DNA from: Axinella damicornis
Taxonomy: Eukaryota > Porifera > Demospongiae > Axinellida > Axinellidae
Assembly: GCA_963931865.1 (NCBI GenBank)
Contig: OZ007511.1
Coordinates: 3,124,198 to 3,188,197, forward strand
DNA length: 64,000 nucleotides
Reading direction: 5' to 3'
Under the pieces are notes generated by a model. The model did not search any database. It saw nothing but the letters and a program-made list of their open reading frames with translations, and had not been told where the DNA came from. Below, piece by piece: positions 20,511 through 35,500 of this stretch. How positions within the stretch are numbered: the first letter of the stretch is position 1; each line of letters begins with the position of its first letter. Position numbers and translations under genes: made by a program.

Positions 20511-23500
20511 GTAAGTAGTTATGGTCAGCATATCTGCTCCTGGGATCATGATCTGTTTCCCGACAGCTGCATTGTTATAAACGTGGTAGCAGAATGTGGT
20601 TACTATTGAAGAAGCGGAACTTAAGGATGTGCTTGTACACACATTGTTTGTCTTTCGGTGTTACCAAGCAACAGTGAGTATACAGGATAGTATGTCGGTC
20701 AGCTTGAGCTTGTGGCCAGCATACATGGCACACTTATGTCACGGCTATGTGTACTCTTCATTAAACCTTACTGTAGAAAAATCTGTAGTGACCCTTGACA
20801 TGATAGCGTTGTCGTCTCCACTCAGTTCATGGCTTCAATACAACTGTGGTGTCAGTGGATGAAGGAGCTGTGCAAGAGACTCTTGTGGTTAGGATGGACA
20901 TCAAAGGAAATACACGACTTGAAGTTCCTCCAGCAATTCCAGTTACTACTGTTGACCTCACTCTCAGGTGCATGGATGAGACTACTGGTGAGTGATGGAT
21001 ACAACAGCTATATACACAACTATGACCAGGCCATAGCTAAAGTACTTAGCTTAGCCATTCAAATTGTGATGTAATCTACTGAATAAGGATGCCAGGTTTA
21101 TCTTTGTTCCTATGTTCTCCTTAACAGAGTCTGGTGACTACAACACAACAGCTTGTAATACACTGATTAACCTTGTCCAGGAGGATCCAGCACTGCTCAC
21201 CTCTGAAGTTCTTATCACCTTTCCAACTGATAACATTGCCTTGGAAGGCACTGAAGTGCTAGAGCTGAGACTAGAACCCACATCAGCTACACAGACTGCA
21301 GTTACTTATGCAGGGAATGTTTTCTTCCAGGATACATCAGTTCAAATCAGTGATACCACAGGTAACTGATCACAGCCAATTAGTATGAAGAAAGTACACA
21401 CTCAGGTATGTTAAGGCAGACTCAGCATTGAACACAAGTAACAGACCAAAGATATAAGAAATTTAAAGTTATGGCACCATTTTTATGTCCAATGTTTGAG
21501 TGGAAACTGCGCTACTGGTAGCCAGTGCAACTCGCAGGTAGCACCAGCCAGCTTGTTTCAATTGCTCGAGCAATGGCAGCCGATGGGAAGGTAAAAGTGC
21601 TTATATCTATACCACCAAGGTGACTTTCAGCACTAAAATTATACGTTCGTGTCAGTGCAGGATAGCAATCACAATGGTGTAATCAGAATTTTGGTAGGCC
21701 ATTCCTAAGTAGTAATTTTGCAGCCACCACTACATCCACCCACATGTAGCTAAACAATGCCGCTAATGAAAACACCTTGGCATTGGTACAACGCTAATAA
21801 TACGAAACTGCCTGGAAACAGAAATTCCTAAGTTCATATCGACAGTAAATTCTAAAGGCCTTCTTACGGAATACTTTCCAAGAGGCTTTTGCAGTATTGG
21901 CAACTCTCCTGTATTTCAGAGAGGGCCTAAGTATACCCATTTTGTGCCCATGCAGCTGCCCTTGATCTTCAATGGCACTAGATGCCTCTGGGCTGCCTAA
22001 GGGAAGTTCAAAGTGATTTGAAATTGTGTTCACAGCTCCTGCTCCCAGAAAAGTTATTGGTAGACGTAATCTGGACGTATGGAGGAGTGGCACATTCCCG
22101 AGTAAACCACAAGGCCATCTTTAAGCTTTGTAGCCAGTACGTCCAGATTACGTCCACCTACGTCAATGCTAGGGTGAGAAGGCCTGGGAACGAGGCTATA
22201 ATTACGCTATAGTAGGGACAGCAAAGCTTAGATTCTTAAAGACAGCAGCCATTTAATTTCTGCATACTGTACTTCTGTGTATTGAGGAAAACGTTTGAGG
22301 CCACCTTAACCTAGCTGAGCAGACTCAATTCAATTGGTAGCACATAATTATATAATATATCTCAGACTCTATACTGGAAGGAGGGCAAGAGTGAGCTACA
22401 TTGAGTTTCTTTTGTCATGTTTTGTTGAAGTAATGTTTCATACACACAAGGAGGATTCTATTACATTTCTTTTTCAGTTTTGAGCGAATTTAGCTAAAAT
22501 GCTCTTTTTAGGTAGCTCATCCACTGACTACTCGAGGGGGCTACGTCGTCCAATGGTGTCAAATGAATGTCTCATCAGGGTTTCTCCCTTTCAACATGTA
22601 CAAAAACAGCAAAATTGGCCTCGCGATAACACGGTTAACTCCCTATCCAGCTAGTTGCTGTACTTACATTAACAAGACGTAGCCCCCTCCAGACTGAGTG
22701 AGGCTATCTTGATCCTGAGAAAGAACAGTAGCAGTAGTTTGCGTGCAATGGAACTGAAACATGCAGAAAAATTTTAACACCAAATAAAACGCTGTCTCCG
22801 TTGTTTGCCACTTCAGCAACCTTAACCGACTCAATTGGTACCATAATCATATATCTCTATACTGGAAGGAGGGCAAGGGTGAGCTGCATTTAGTTTCTTT
22901 TGTAGATGGAACTGTTACCTGTCACCTTATGTCTGGGGGGGAGGAACAAATTATACACATGAGGATTATCTTTTCTTCAGTTTTGAGCTTGGGGTTTGGA
23001 GAGGAAGATTATTCAGGAAATGAAGGTCCAGATCGTCAATCAACACTACCAAATGCGCCATGTACTGTGACTATTAGACTTGATGGTACCACAATTGAAG
23101 AAGACCTAACATTTCAACTCATCCCTCGAACCATTGATGAAAATGTTGATGCCAGTGGTCCACCCCCCACAGCAACACTCAGAGGAGCCAGTGCTTCAAG
23201 TGAGAATGTGTGCCTACATTTATTTACACAATGTAACTGAACCAAGTCTTGGACAGCCTGGTATCCACTGCATGCTTGGACTCACTCAATGGAAGACAGG
23301 TCTGTCTGTACGTCTCTGCTTCGACGGAGTAGTACTGTCGCTGGAATCAACACACCACATTCACTTCTTACCCATCTCTGGCTCCAGCTAGCTCTCTGGT
23401 GATTCTTTTCATCATAAGAATATTATACCAAAACTATAACACATCCGCCATGTTTGAGTCTATACGTGCACATGCTTCGCTGGCTCAATGTCAATGTGCT

Positions 23501-26500
23501 CCTGCTGTACATTTGTCTCTTCATGCAGGGATGGACTTCAATGATGCACAACCATTTGAGGTTACAATGAGAGCAGGAACTGAATCGATGATGGCAACGA
23601 TTCCCATTGTTGATGATGAGATAAACGAAGCAGAAGAAGAGTTTGTTGTGGTTTTGGGTGTTGGTGGAACATTCACCAATCCAGTGGAGTTCACCAGTCA
23701 AACTACTGTGTGTAGGATTCCTCGAAGTGATCGTAAGTGCAACTGGAGGTGTAGTACAAAATGACATGCATGACACTTACTGATTCAACACCACTTTCAA
23801 TTGTGTGAGTAACTGGCCTTGTCAGACATGCAAGTAGCATGAAAGCATGATTACATCATGCATAATTTGATTCAGCAACACACTACATCACATAAGTGTC
23901 ATTGATTGATCTACTGTTCAACCCAGTCACTCTCACTACTTTGCACTGCAAAATATAGCTGGCAAGTCGGCTTGTGCAATACCATATTAGTGCCTACACA
24001 GCCATGGGAACTCCTCATTGGTCATTCTGCATTAAAATGTCAAGGAATTACAAGCAGTGATCCTTGAACTGTCTACGGAAATGGCAAACAACTCACTGAC
24101 AAGTTGAGAGAACTGTCATAAAGCCAGCGGGCAAGGTGTATAAACTGGGTAACAAACTTTCGGGCTAGCTTGTGTCTCATTCTCGATTGTCAGTTGCATT
24201 CTGCTGGTGATCTAAAACAATCATGTGCATGAGCTATTGATGCAAAAGTGTTCCCAGGCTTCTTTGAACTCTGAGAACTGGATGCAAGCTAGCTGCTCAG
24301 TATGTCTGCTACTCAGTTTTTGCACTTCACTTGCTACCTTAATTGCCTTGGGCGGCAGTCATTTTGCTACTTCCACTGACAATTCAAAGATCACTCTTGG
24401 TAACATGGCAGCATTTGTAATTTGATTAGCAAAAGTACACATCTACGTGGCATTGATTGACCGATGTAGCTGGTTGCCTCTAGTGCCCTACAATTGCACC
24501 ATCTCCTCAGTTGTTAATTTTCTGTGTTGATTGCCCTTTTCTGTTCTTCCCCCACTAGCGATTGAAATTGGATTTAGAGAAGCAAGAGTTGAACACAATG
24601 AATCACAAGCAACATTCATGGCAATCCTTGAAAAAGATCGTCAGTCAGAGCAGACATTTGATATTCGAATTCAGATTAGTACTCCACGAATACAAGGAGT
24701 TGGGGAACCTGCAACAGCTTTTCCAGCACAACCTGCGGATTTTAGACTTGGGTCTACAAATGTTATCTTTGTGAGACTGACACCTGCAGATAATGACACA
24801 GTGCTTGCTTACCAGATATTTGAGGACAATATACTAGAGAACACGGAGATCTTCCAGCTGTCTTCTGATCCTGATCCAAACACACCAAATAACCCTGAAT
24901 TCAACTGTGATGATAATCCCAGTTTTCGATTCAATGGTCGTGATTGCTTTCCAGATCTACAAGTAGTAATCGTTGATGATGATGGTGAGTCACTGCAATT
25001 TCAGAGTGCATTATAACAGTCGGCCATCGGCCATATTCCGGGCGAACTGCTGATATGGCCGTCCACTGACTGTTCTGCACTGACATATTGGCAGGTCAAT
25101 CGAATACACAGTAGGAAGCCACACAGTGAACATAGCTCACCCCTAACTATATACTACAGTCTGTGTAGGTATAATATTATTCATGAAGCGGCGAAACCAA
25201 AACCCATAATCACTTTTGTAGTGCTATATACCTCCACGCTGTCAATAGGGGTATTGTGACAGTGACTTCGCTGTGGGGCCACAATAATGAACATTTCAGA
25301 CACTCGAACATACATACCTACATACATTCCCTCAGATTACCACTCCACACCGAAAGATCATAGAGCCTAGCTTCCCGCCCGGCAATTTGTTAGTGTCCGA
25401 TCACGTCCGACCAATACTGGTCTGACATTATGTCTGTATTTATTGGTATAGCTAATGGTTATTGCACACGGTTAGACTAGCTAGTCTCATGACTCTCTCT
25501 GACTATCTTGACTACAGATTGAGTATAGGGCTGAAATGATGTTGTATACCTACACTAGAAAGTAGAAAAAATGACAAAAAGTACTACTGATGGCCTGTTT
25601 TAAAAATATGCATATGCACAGAGAATGCCTTGTGCACGTGAGCAAATTAGTAGGTGTGGCCTCATACAGTTGGTTGATCATGTGCAGTCAGATGCTGTTG
25701 TAAGAAGATGGCAAAGTGTACGCTGATGTAATGCACACTTCCTCAAGTGTTGAAACTCATGGCATGGTTGGCTGACTGTCTCCTGCACAGAAGAGTAACA
25801 GTCTGAGCTGCTGACTGTGCCACACTGGGTCCATCAACTCGTCCAACCTGTCCTCATTAAAACGTATGTAGAACAGAATCGACCATCGCGCGTGCATTAA
25901 CCTTAACTATTGCCACATATAAACCCTAGCTGAGATCACGGCCTACGCAGACAGATTAGTGGCCTCACGCTATAGCACTCGGCACCTAAAGAATAAGGGT
26001 GGATGCCATTATACATTGTCAGTCCATCCCTTCCGTGGGAACATGTTTGCAATTTATCATGTGTACCGTAGAGACTGGTTAATAGGCGCATGAGCTTATC
26101 GCATGCAGCAGTATACGCTTATTAGCGGCAAGGGATCCCGATCATGGCAAGCTGACAAAGATGCTGTGAGCGATGTCATCATATCTAAAGGGAGTATGTA
26201 GTGTCTCACTAACTTGCGAACACAAATTGACACGTCAGCATTTTTAGGCGTATGCGCTAAATAATTGATACGTAAGGACAAGAAGGAAGTATGCGCCTAT
26301 TTAAAATTATAGCTGCATGCGCCTATTAACCGGTCTCTACGGTATATCTTGTGAGCATGTAGTTGTATATTTGTAAGTCTTTGGCTATTGAGGTGTAGGT
26401 ACAAGCATAGATATTAGAGTCCACGCAATATCTATGGTACAAGTAGTGTTTCACATGTATATAGCCACAGCTTCCCAATAAGTGTATTCTTCTCACCTTA

Positions 26501-29500
26501 TAGTTGCTGTGATTGGATATGTGGAGACACTGGTTGAAGTTGATGAAAGTGATGGGCAAGCTACTCTCAATGTCAGCATCAGTTTCCCAGTACCTGACCC
26601 ATTCCTTGGGTTTCAGATCATGTTCAGGCTTGATGCAACCATGATGAATATCACAGCAGGTATGGGTAATGCTCCTCAATTATTTCACCTACTTCCATAT
26701 TATTGCGATACACTTTCAGGACCAAGATCTGCTTCAGCTGGCCGGTTTGATCCTGTTACACCTGGGTTACATGACTATCAGGAGGTTGCTCCTGGAAGTG
26801 TCCTGCCATGTGATTTTGAGGATGTTCGGCGCTCGCAAACCTTCAGTGTGGTGATATATGAGGACGACGTTCCTGAGGGTGTAGAAGAGTTGTACATTAC
26901 CCTGTCTCTTCAGGACCCAAGCCTTGCAAACAGGGTGAAAGTCAGACCTGCTGTGGCTACTGTGAGAATACGGGACAATGACAGTAAGTGTGACATTAGC
27001 GAGTGGTTTGATGAAGAACTCTTTGAGAACAATCTGCTTGAGTAGGCATCCTGTATTCACTTTATAATGTACCATGCCCAGTGTTTCACCAATGTGTTTA
27101 ATCCTAATTAGCCCTAACCTTAAACTCAAACTATTCCTGCTAACAGAATAAAGAAACTGAGTATCTGCTTGGATGTGTTCATGATTTTGACTATATTCTG
27201 TTTCAAACGGTAACCACGTACTCCAGGTAGTCCCTAATAGTCACGGTGTCACCGAGGACTTCCTTGATTAGTACTGACCTGGCATGCACTGTACAGTGTG
27301 CGCAGACATGGCATTGTATTACATGCTGCCAGAACCCTTCTTGTTTTTCTGAGTGGCTGTTTGAAAGTTAAACAGCATTAACCTTCATGCGGGGCTAGTC
27401 TTACATACCAGCCATACAATACCCCCATAACTCCTGGAAAATGAAGTCTCAGGGGTTCTGACTGCCCGTTGTCTGGGGCACGCTAAACAGGCTAACTGGC
27501 CGTTATGCCACGAGGCGCCACAAGGCCAAGCATGCACATGTGCCTGCTTGCCCCGCCCCTGGGGAGTGGCCCCTTTGAATGTTAACCTTATTTAAACTAC
27601 AGTTTAAATGACATTATGTGTAACATAAGTGATAATTGTTATCAGGAGTCATGTGACCAGATTTTATATGTTCACATTCAAAGGGGTAACTGGTACTAAA
27701 TAAGCATGTTGTGAAGCCTTGTCTAATGACAAGTCATGGGTAGACATTACATTGTTCTGTGTAATTACTCTCCTGGCAGTAAAAAGATACTCTGCAATAT
27801 CATGTTTGGTATCACTGGCGGTACTAGGGGGAGGCGGAGGGGGGCGTGCGCCCCCCCCAACACCGCCCTGGAAAAAAAAACCTACGTAGCTACATGAACG
27901 TACACTGCCTATATAGAGGCAGTTCTTTGATCTAGCTATCAACTGTGAGTCAAGACTTACCTCTAGCAGCAGTTTATTGTGTAGTCAGTCAGTCAGTCAA
28001 AGTTAGATGCTACGAGAGGGCTTCCTGATAACCGAAAATCGTGCCTGGGTGAAAAAATTTCCGCGCTTCACGCAAAATACTGATCAACACCCCACACCTG
28101 TTTTGCAGCCACTGCGCGCCTCCGTACTTCGCCCCCCCCCCCCAACCTTCTATTGCTGTGCACGCCTGTGTTTGGTATACGAAGATTCTGACTACACTGT
28201 TGTGATTACTGTTGTATACCCAAACATAAAGTAGCTAATGATGTGCTGAAACTCACCTTGATGGTGGAGTTATGAATTCTTTTGTCTTCCCTTTGGCCAT
28301 CATTGCTTGCATTGCTGTCAGTGTATGGTTCTCAGGAATGGCCTGCACGAAGATTCTGAGCACACCATCATGATTGCTGTCGTGCAATGACGCTGTTATG
28401 TCAACACTGTGCTGAAACTCACCTTGGTGGTGAAGTTGGAGCACATTTGTCTTCCTGTTGGCCGCCGTGCATGGATGGGTAGCTTAAACTTGACATTCAT
28501 TGGCCACATGGACGGAATATGTCATGTGTATTAATTGGGCTAGTCACCTATATGCAGGCAGCCTTGGAATGAGGATAGCTTTAGATATGAGCTTTATATA
28601 TGAGTTGTTTCAATCTTCAAGTATTCATGATGACTTAGTTTTTGTCAGCTCATTGGCTGCAATTGCTATCTTCAACCATCGTTGGCCATATGTGACATCA
28701 TGTAACGTAGTGGCATGAGTTAGCCTCCTACAAGCTGCCTGGGAACAAGACTAGCTGTAAGTACGAACTAGCGGATACAAATCAGAGTCTGCTGTAGTAT
28801 CCACGAGGTGAGAGCAAGACCCAATGCATCATTCTGAAGGGTGAGTTTCCCTATCAGTTGCACTAGCTACCAGGAATGTGATGAAATATTTTGTGAATGC
28901 CACCAAACGTGAAAGATTATCACACAATTTATTTTGTAACGAGTGAAACAATAACGAACAAGGAAACGAAAATATGTACTTTAGCCATGTCCATTGCTTC
29001 ACAACTCACGGCTCTGTTGTGCTACTTTCAACCAAGAGATGGACTTCCGGACTCAAAAGGCTCGAACTGAGAGGTTCAATATGTGGGAGAACTACAAGTA
29101 GTATGGTGTGAAGGAGTGGGCCAAAACATACAAGTATGAATGACACCATGGTGAGTCTGCAGCAGCTCGAGTTTTCAAAACAAGCTGGGTTGGCGTGTGA
29201 GTGAAAGTACAGCAATTTCGGCAAAGTTGTAAAATTTGCAAGTGCTTCAGTTCGTTCAACTCATTATTTTTACTTTGTATTCTACTGAATGAAAAAGGGA
29301 AGGTTCCATTAGTATTCTTACACTTATTCTTGTGTGCAGGAATAGTGGTGGGATTTGAGAGGACCACAATTGTGGTTAATGAAACGGATGGACGGGTGGA
29401 ACTATGTTTCAATGTGACAGTACCAGCTGGTCACAACCTTAATGGAGTTACCTTTGATCTCACTTTGGAGATGCAAAACGGCACTGCAAGTATGTCAAAC

Positions 29501-32500
29501 AAAATTGTTATCGTGTTGACAGCTAATTTTTACCAAAGTAATCGCACACATACTTGTACACACACAATCCTTTATTGGCTGGAATAACCTGGCTAATTTA
29601 TCATATCTACAGTGGGCTCTGACAGAGTTGGTTCTATGATGGGCGCTGACTACATCAGTGTTACAACAACTCTTACATTCAGCACACAGCAGCCAAGACA
29701 GTGCATCAATGTGACAATTATTGACGATGTCCAAGTAGAAACAACTGAAAATTTCTTTGCTAACTTGACATTCGTACCAATGTCAGTTACAACTATTGAC
29801 CCCAACCAGATTACAATTGCTCCAGTTCAAGCCACTGTGAGCATCATGGACGATGATCTCCGTAAGTAATAGCAAGACTACATAAGTATGATGTTACCTA
29901 CACTTACACATATCATGTATAATAAGTGAATATAATGTTTTGTTCAATCCAACCACATCATCAATTTGTTTCTCTTTGCAGTTTTCACGGTGGGTTATGT
30001 TGAGACAGATGTGACTGTCTTCGAAAGAGCTGGAGTTGCCCAACTGACTGTTGCTATCTCACTACCTGATGCATTAGTTACTATTGACAGTGATATCTCC
30101 TTTTTCCTACTTGTGAACACGCGTGATAGGTCAGCAACAGGTTAGTGAATTCTCACAAGACAGCATGCTGAACTGCTCAGGGCACCTGGTGTGTGCCACT
30201 TATGCAAAAATTAAGCTCCCAAAAATCCAGGGAGCATCCACATTCAGCAGCCATGGATTACAAATGACTGACAAATTAAGCAACTTTAACCTCCTTAGGG
30301 CCAAAATCAGCCCTCTGATTGATTGAATCTTAGCGTTAATGCTGAGTCGCTAACTATTGCTATAAGTGTACACTTTGAATGTATGTACTAATTCACACAC
30401 ACACATACATTCACACACAATCCATCTATCCATAGAGCCTGGTGACTATGGTGCCCTCACTGACTTTTCTCTGGGCCCATTCAATAATGATGTCCGCGAG
30501 CTCTCCTTTAATGTGTCTATTGTGAATGACATGATCCCAGAGGACAATGAATTATTCACTGCCAGCTTGACACTGTCTGATCCAGCTACTTATGGTGAAA
30601 TTGTGACAGTGGACCCTGCCTTAGCAAATGTCACAATCCTGGATGAAGATGGTAAATCACTTATTGAGAGAGGTGCTGTGATGGTAGCACCCAATTGCAT
30701 ATATCAAATGGAAGTGTATACAGAATACAACAAAGCTGGAGGGAAACTATTATTGTCGTTATGAAACATGCATCACAAATGGTACACTAAGCCTAAAATA
30801 TTCAGCCACTGTGTAACCATCAACCTATAAGTGGCAGCACAATAATATACCATTTTCCACCTGATGTCACTTCCTGTGTACTTATTAATCAATATTGTTG
30901 GATCGCCCAGAATGTGCTGTATGAGGTACTAGATGATATCTCAAGTTTCAGCGGATTAACTTTGTTGTGTTCCAAAGTTGCATACCAGTGAAGTTTGTCC
31001 TTTTCTCATTGAACTAGCTAGGGGAGGGAGGGCAAGTTTTGCCTCCCTAATACATTCTCTATAGGAAATCGAAAAATTTCACTGGCTCATACCTCCTGTA
31101 CTGAACAGGCTAATGCATTTCAAACTCATCTAAGTACCTCATGCAGTACATTCTAGGAGGACAATCCATCAATTTGGTACACAGGAAGTGACATTGGAGG
31201 AATACCGTCCATTGTACTGAAAACTTTGACCCCACATTTGCCAGCACACTGCATGGGCAGATCCATTCAGAACTCTCACTGTAGCTGTGAGCATGGTACA
31301 CCATTGCACTCATCGACAGCTGCCTGATGGAGAACCGGATACCTAGAATGTAAACTAGTGGTGTATCCTGTCTCAAAAACCGAGGCTAGGAAGTGCAGTG
31401 AGTGTGCTGGAAATGGCCATACGTAGCTATGATATCAGCTGGAGAGTAACCTGAACATTAATTTGTGGTATTAAATTTTATGAAGTGGCTGCCAATGCCT
31501 GCCATGCTTGGCTTTGGTTGCAGTTTGTTAAGTGGATACTCGGCAATGAGTATTCAATAAAGTAAGCAACTACCTGTATAGCATTTACCGACGTTGGGTG
31601 CATTGTGCGCCACCAGGAGCCCATAACGAGAAGGAGCATAACGATTAGGTGCAGGACAGCAGCACACAACACTCCTTATATGGATTTGAATTGCTTGTAC
31701 GGCTGCACATAACAGTATTTGTCACCAGAAGGAATCTAACAATTTGATGCTGCAGCTCGCTCCGCGGTGTTCATAAGCTTCTGGTGCCACTAACCCATAA
31801 TTTGACTGAATCACATGACTAGACTGGATTGGCAGAATACTTTAGAGAAATACATGACATTGTGCATATGTGATTACTACGTAGCCTCGTTCCCAGGCCC
31901 ACACGCGAAACGCGGAAGTGGGCCTGGTGACACTTGGCAAAATTCCCGTATATGCTGAGCTCAGCAGTCTTGATTTCGGGTAGGCAAATCATGTTCGTCC
32001 ATTGTAATTACATACTTTACCCCGTGAAAAGTGTAGCCATTCGATAAAACGGCCTTCAAGACTCACCTCTGGTCGCTCCTTGGCAAGGACTTTCTACTTA
32101 GCCATCACCAACAGCTACCTTCCGCGTGATTTCGAATGCATCCAAGTAAGGAATGTAATCGCTTACACAGTTATGCTGACTGTTGACTGTACACATACAG
32201 GAATTTTGCCAAGTGTCACCAAGCCCACCTCCGCATTTCGCGTGTGGGCCTGGGAACGAGGCTAATTACTACGTATGTAAACAGGGGAAAAAATGATTTC
32301 TAGTGCCATGTTTTGGAGATTGCTGATGATAGCACATCACTTGGTGAATGCAGTACACATTTGCATAGTAACTGTATCTTTGCTCACTTTGCAGTGATCA
32401 CAGTGGGTTATGTTCAGACAGCTGTGACTGTCTTTGAGGACGCTGGAGTGGCCCAACTGACTGTTGCTATCTCGGTACCTCCTCAAGGAGATCCAATTGA

Positions 32501-35500
32501 CACTTCCTTTTTCTTACTTGTGAACACAAATGATGGAACAGCTGCAGGTTTGTCACCATGTCTGGAGTTTGATTTACATACAGTAAACAATTCTCTGCCA
32601 CTGAGTCACTAACTATAACCACGCATAACCACTGAAATTGTGAACGTACATTCATACCCACTCACCCTGCACAACAAACAACACGTGCACTCACACACAC
32701 TCACACACATACAATCACACACAATCCGTCTATCCACAGCTCCTAGTGACTATGGTGCCCTCGCTGGCTTTTCTCTGGGCCCATTCAGTAACAGTGTGCG
32801 CCAACTCTCCTTTAATGTGCCTATTGTGAATGACATGATCCCAGAGGACGATGAAGACTTCACTGCCAGGTTGACACTGGCACCTGCTGACCGTACTAGG
32901 CTTGGTACTCGTGTGACAGTGGACCCTGACTTAGCAACTGTCACAATCGAGGATGATGATGGTACATTAGCATGTTAGCGAACTAGATATAATCTAAATG
33001 TAAGTTATGCGCTTGCTGTTAGAAATACATGTACGTACTTGACATTGTTTTCAATGGGCATGTTCTTGAGATTACTGATGCTGGCATGGGATTTCATACT
33101 AGTACCTCAGTACCTGTTATATAACATTGTTCACTTTGCAGTGATCACGGTGGGTTATGTTGACACATCTGTGACTGTCTTTGAGAGTGCTGGAGTAGCC
33201 CAACTGACTGTTGCTATCTCGGTACCTCCTCAAGCAGATCCAATTGAAACTTCCTTTTTCTTACTTGTGAACACGAATGATGGAACAGCTGCAGGTTTGT
33301 CATCATGTCTGGAGTTTGATTTACATACAGTAAGCACTTCTCTGCCACTCACTAACTAACTATAGCCACGCGTAACCACTGAAATTGTGAACGTACATAC
33401 TTGCAAGTTCATACCCACTCACCCTGCACAACAAACAACACATGCACTCACACACATACAATCCCACACAATCCATCTATCCATAGCTCCTGGTGACTAC
33501 GGTGCCCTCACTGACTTTGCTGTGGGCCCATTCAGTGACAGCGTGCGCCAACTCTCCTTTAATGTGTCTATTGTGGATGACATGATCCCAGAGAACAATG
33601 AAAACTTCACTGCCAGGTTGACACTGGCACCTGCTGACCGTACTAGGCTTGGTACTCGTGTGACAGTGGACCCTGACTTAGCAACTGTCACAATCGAGGA
33701 TAATGATGGTACGTTAGCAATAATGTTATAGAAATGTTAGCGAACTAGATATAAATGAAAGTTCTGATGCAATGTGCTTGCTGTTAGAAACACATATACG
33801 CAATTGAAATTGTCTACACTTATTATTAAAAGGCCATGTTCTTGAGATTACTGTTGATGGCATGAATAGGCATATTTGTACCTCGGTTACCATGTTATAA
33901 CACTGTTCACTTTGCAGAGATCACAGTGGGCTATGTTGACACATCTGTGACTCTCCTTGAGAGTGCTGGAGTGGCCCAACTGACTGTTGCTATCTCAGTA
34001 CCTCCTCAAGGAGATCCAATTGAAACTTCCTTTTTCTTACTTGTGAACACGAACGATGGAACAGCTGCAGGTTTGTCACCATGTCTGGAGTTTGATTTAC
34101 ATACAGTAAGCACTTCTCTGCCACTCACTAACTATAGCCACGCGTAACCACTGAAATTGTGAACGTACAAACTTGCAATTTCATTCCCACTCACCCTGCA
34201 CAACAAACAACACGTGCACTCACACGCACTCACACACATACAATCACACACAATCATCTATCCATAGCTCCTGGTGACTACGGTACCCTCGCTGACTTTT
34301 CTGTGGGTCCATTCAGTGACAGTGTGCGCCAACTCTCCTTTAATGTGTCTATTGTGGATGACATGATCCCAGAGAACAATGAAGACTTCACTGCCAGCTT
34401 GACACTGTCACCTGCTGACCGAACTAGGCTTGGTACTCGTGTGACAGTGCAACCGGACTTAGCAACTGTCACAATCGAGGATGATGATGGTACATTAGCA
34501 TTATAGCGAACTACAGATAATTAATTGAAGTTCTGTGCTTGCTGTTAGAAACACATATACGTACTTGACATTGAGGCCATGTTCTTGAGATTACTGACGA
34601 TGGCATGAATGCTACATATGCATATTAATAACTATGTTATAACGTCGTTCACTTTGCAGAGATCACGGTGGGTTATGTTGACACATCTGTGACTGTCCTT
34701 GAGGATGCTGGAGTTACCCAACTGACTGTTGCTATCTCAGTACCTCCTGGAACAGATCCAATTGAAACTTCATTATTCTTACTTGTGAACACGAACGATG
34801 GAGCTGGAGGTTTGTCATCTTATCTGGAGATTGATTTACATACAGTAAACACCTCTCTGCCACTGAGTCACTAACGATAGCCACGTGCATAACCACTGAA
34901 ATTGTGAATTTACATTCATACCCACTCACCCTGCACAACAAACAACACATGCACTCACACACACTCACACACATACAACCACACACAATCCATCTATCCA
35001 CAGCTCCTAGTGACTACGGTGCCCTCGCTGGCTTTTCTCTGGGCCCATTCAGTAACAGTGTGCGCCAACTCTCCTTTAATGTGCCTATTGTGAATGACAC
35101 TATCCCAGAGGACGATGAAGACTTCACTGCCAGCTTGACACTGTCATCTGCTGACCGAGCTAGGCTTGGTAATCGTGTGACAGTGGATCCTGACTTAGCA
35201 ACTGTCACAATCGAGGATGATGATGGTACATTAGCATATTAGCGAACTAGATATAATCTAAATGTAAGTTATGCGCTTGCTGTTAGAAATACATGTACGT
35301 ACTTGACATTGTCTACATTTCAAAGGGCATGTTCTTGAGATTACTGATGCTGGCATGGGATTTCATACTAGTACCTAAAGTACCTGTTATATAACATTGT
35401 TCACTTTGCAGTGATCACGGTGGGTTATGTTGACACATCTGTGACTGTCTTTGAGAGTGCTGGAGTAGCCCAACTGACTGTTGCTATCTCGGTACCTCCT

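Noticed and set aside
30366..30435. In-frame extension of second-half Calx-beta exons into the CA-rich stretch (for example MNVHSYPLTLHNKQ before exon 15)
   Set aside because: CA repeats rarely produce stops, so the frame is open by composition. The acceptor CTATCCATAG and phase fit the shorter exon.
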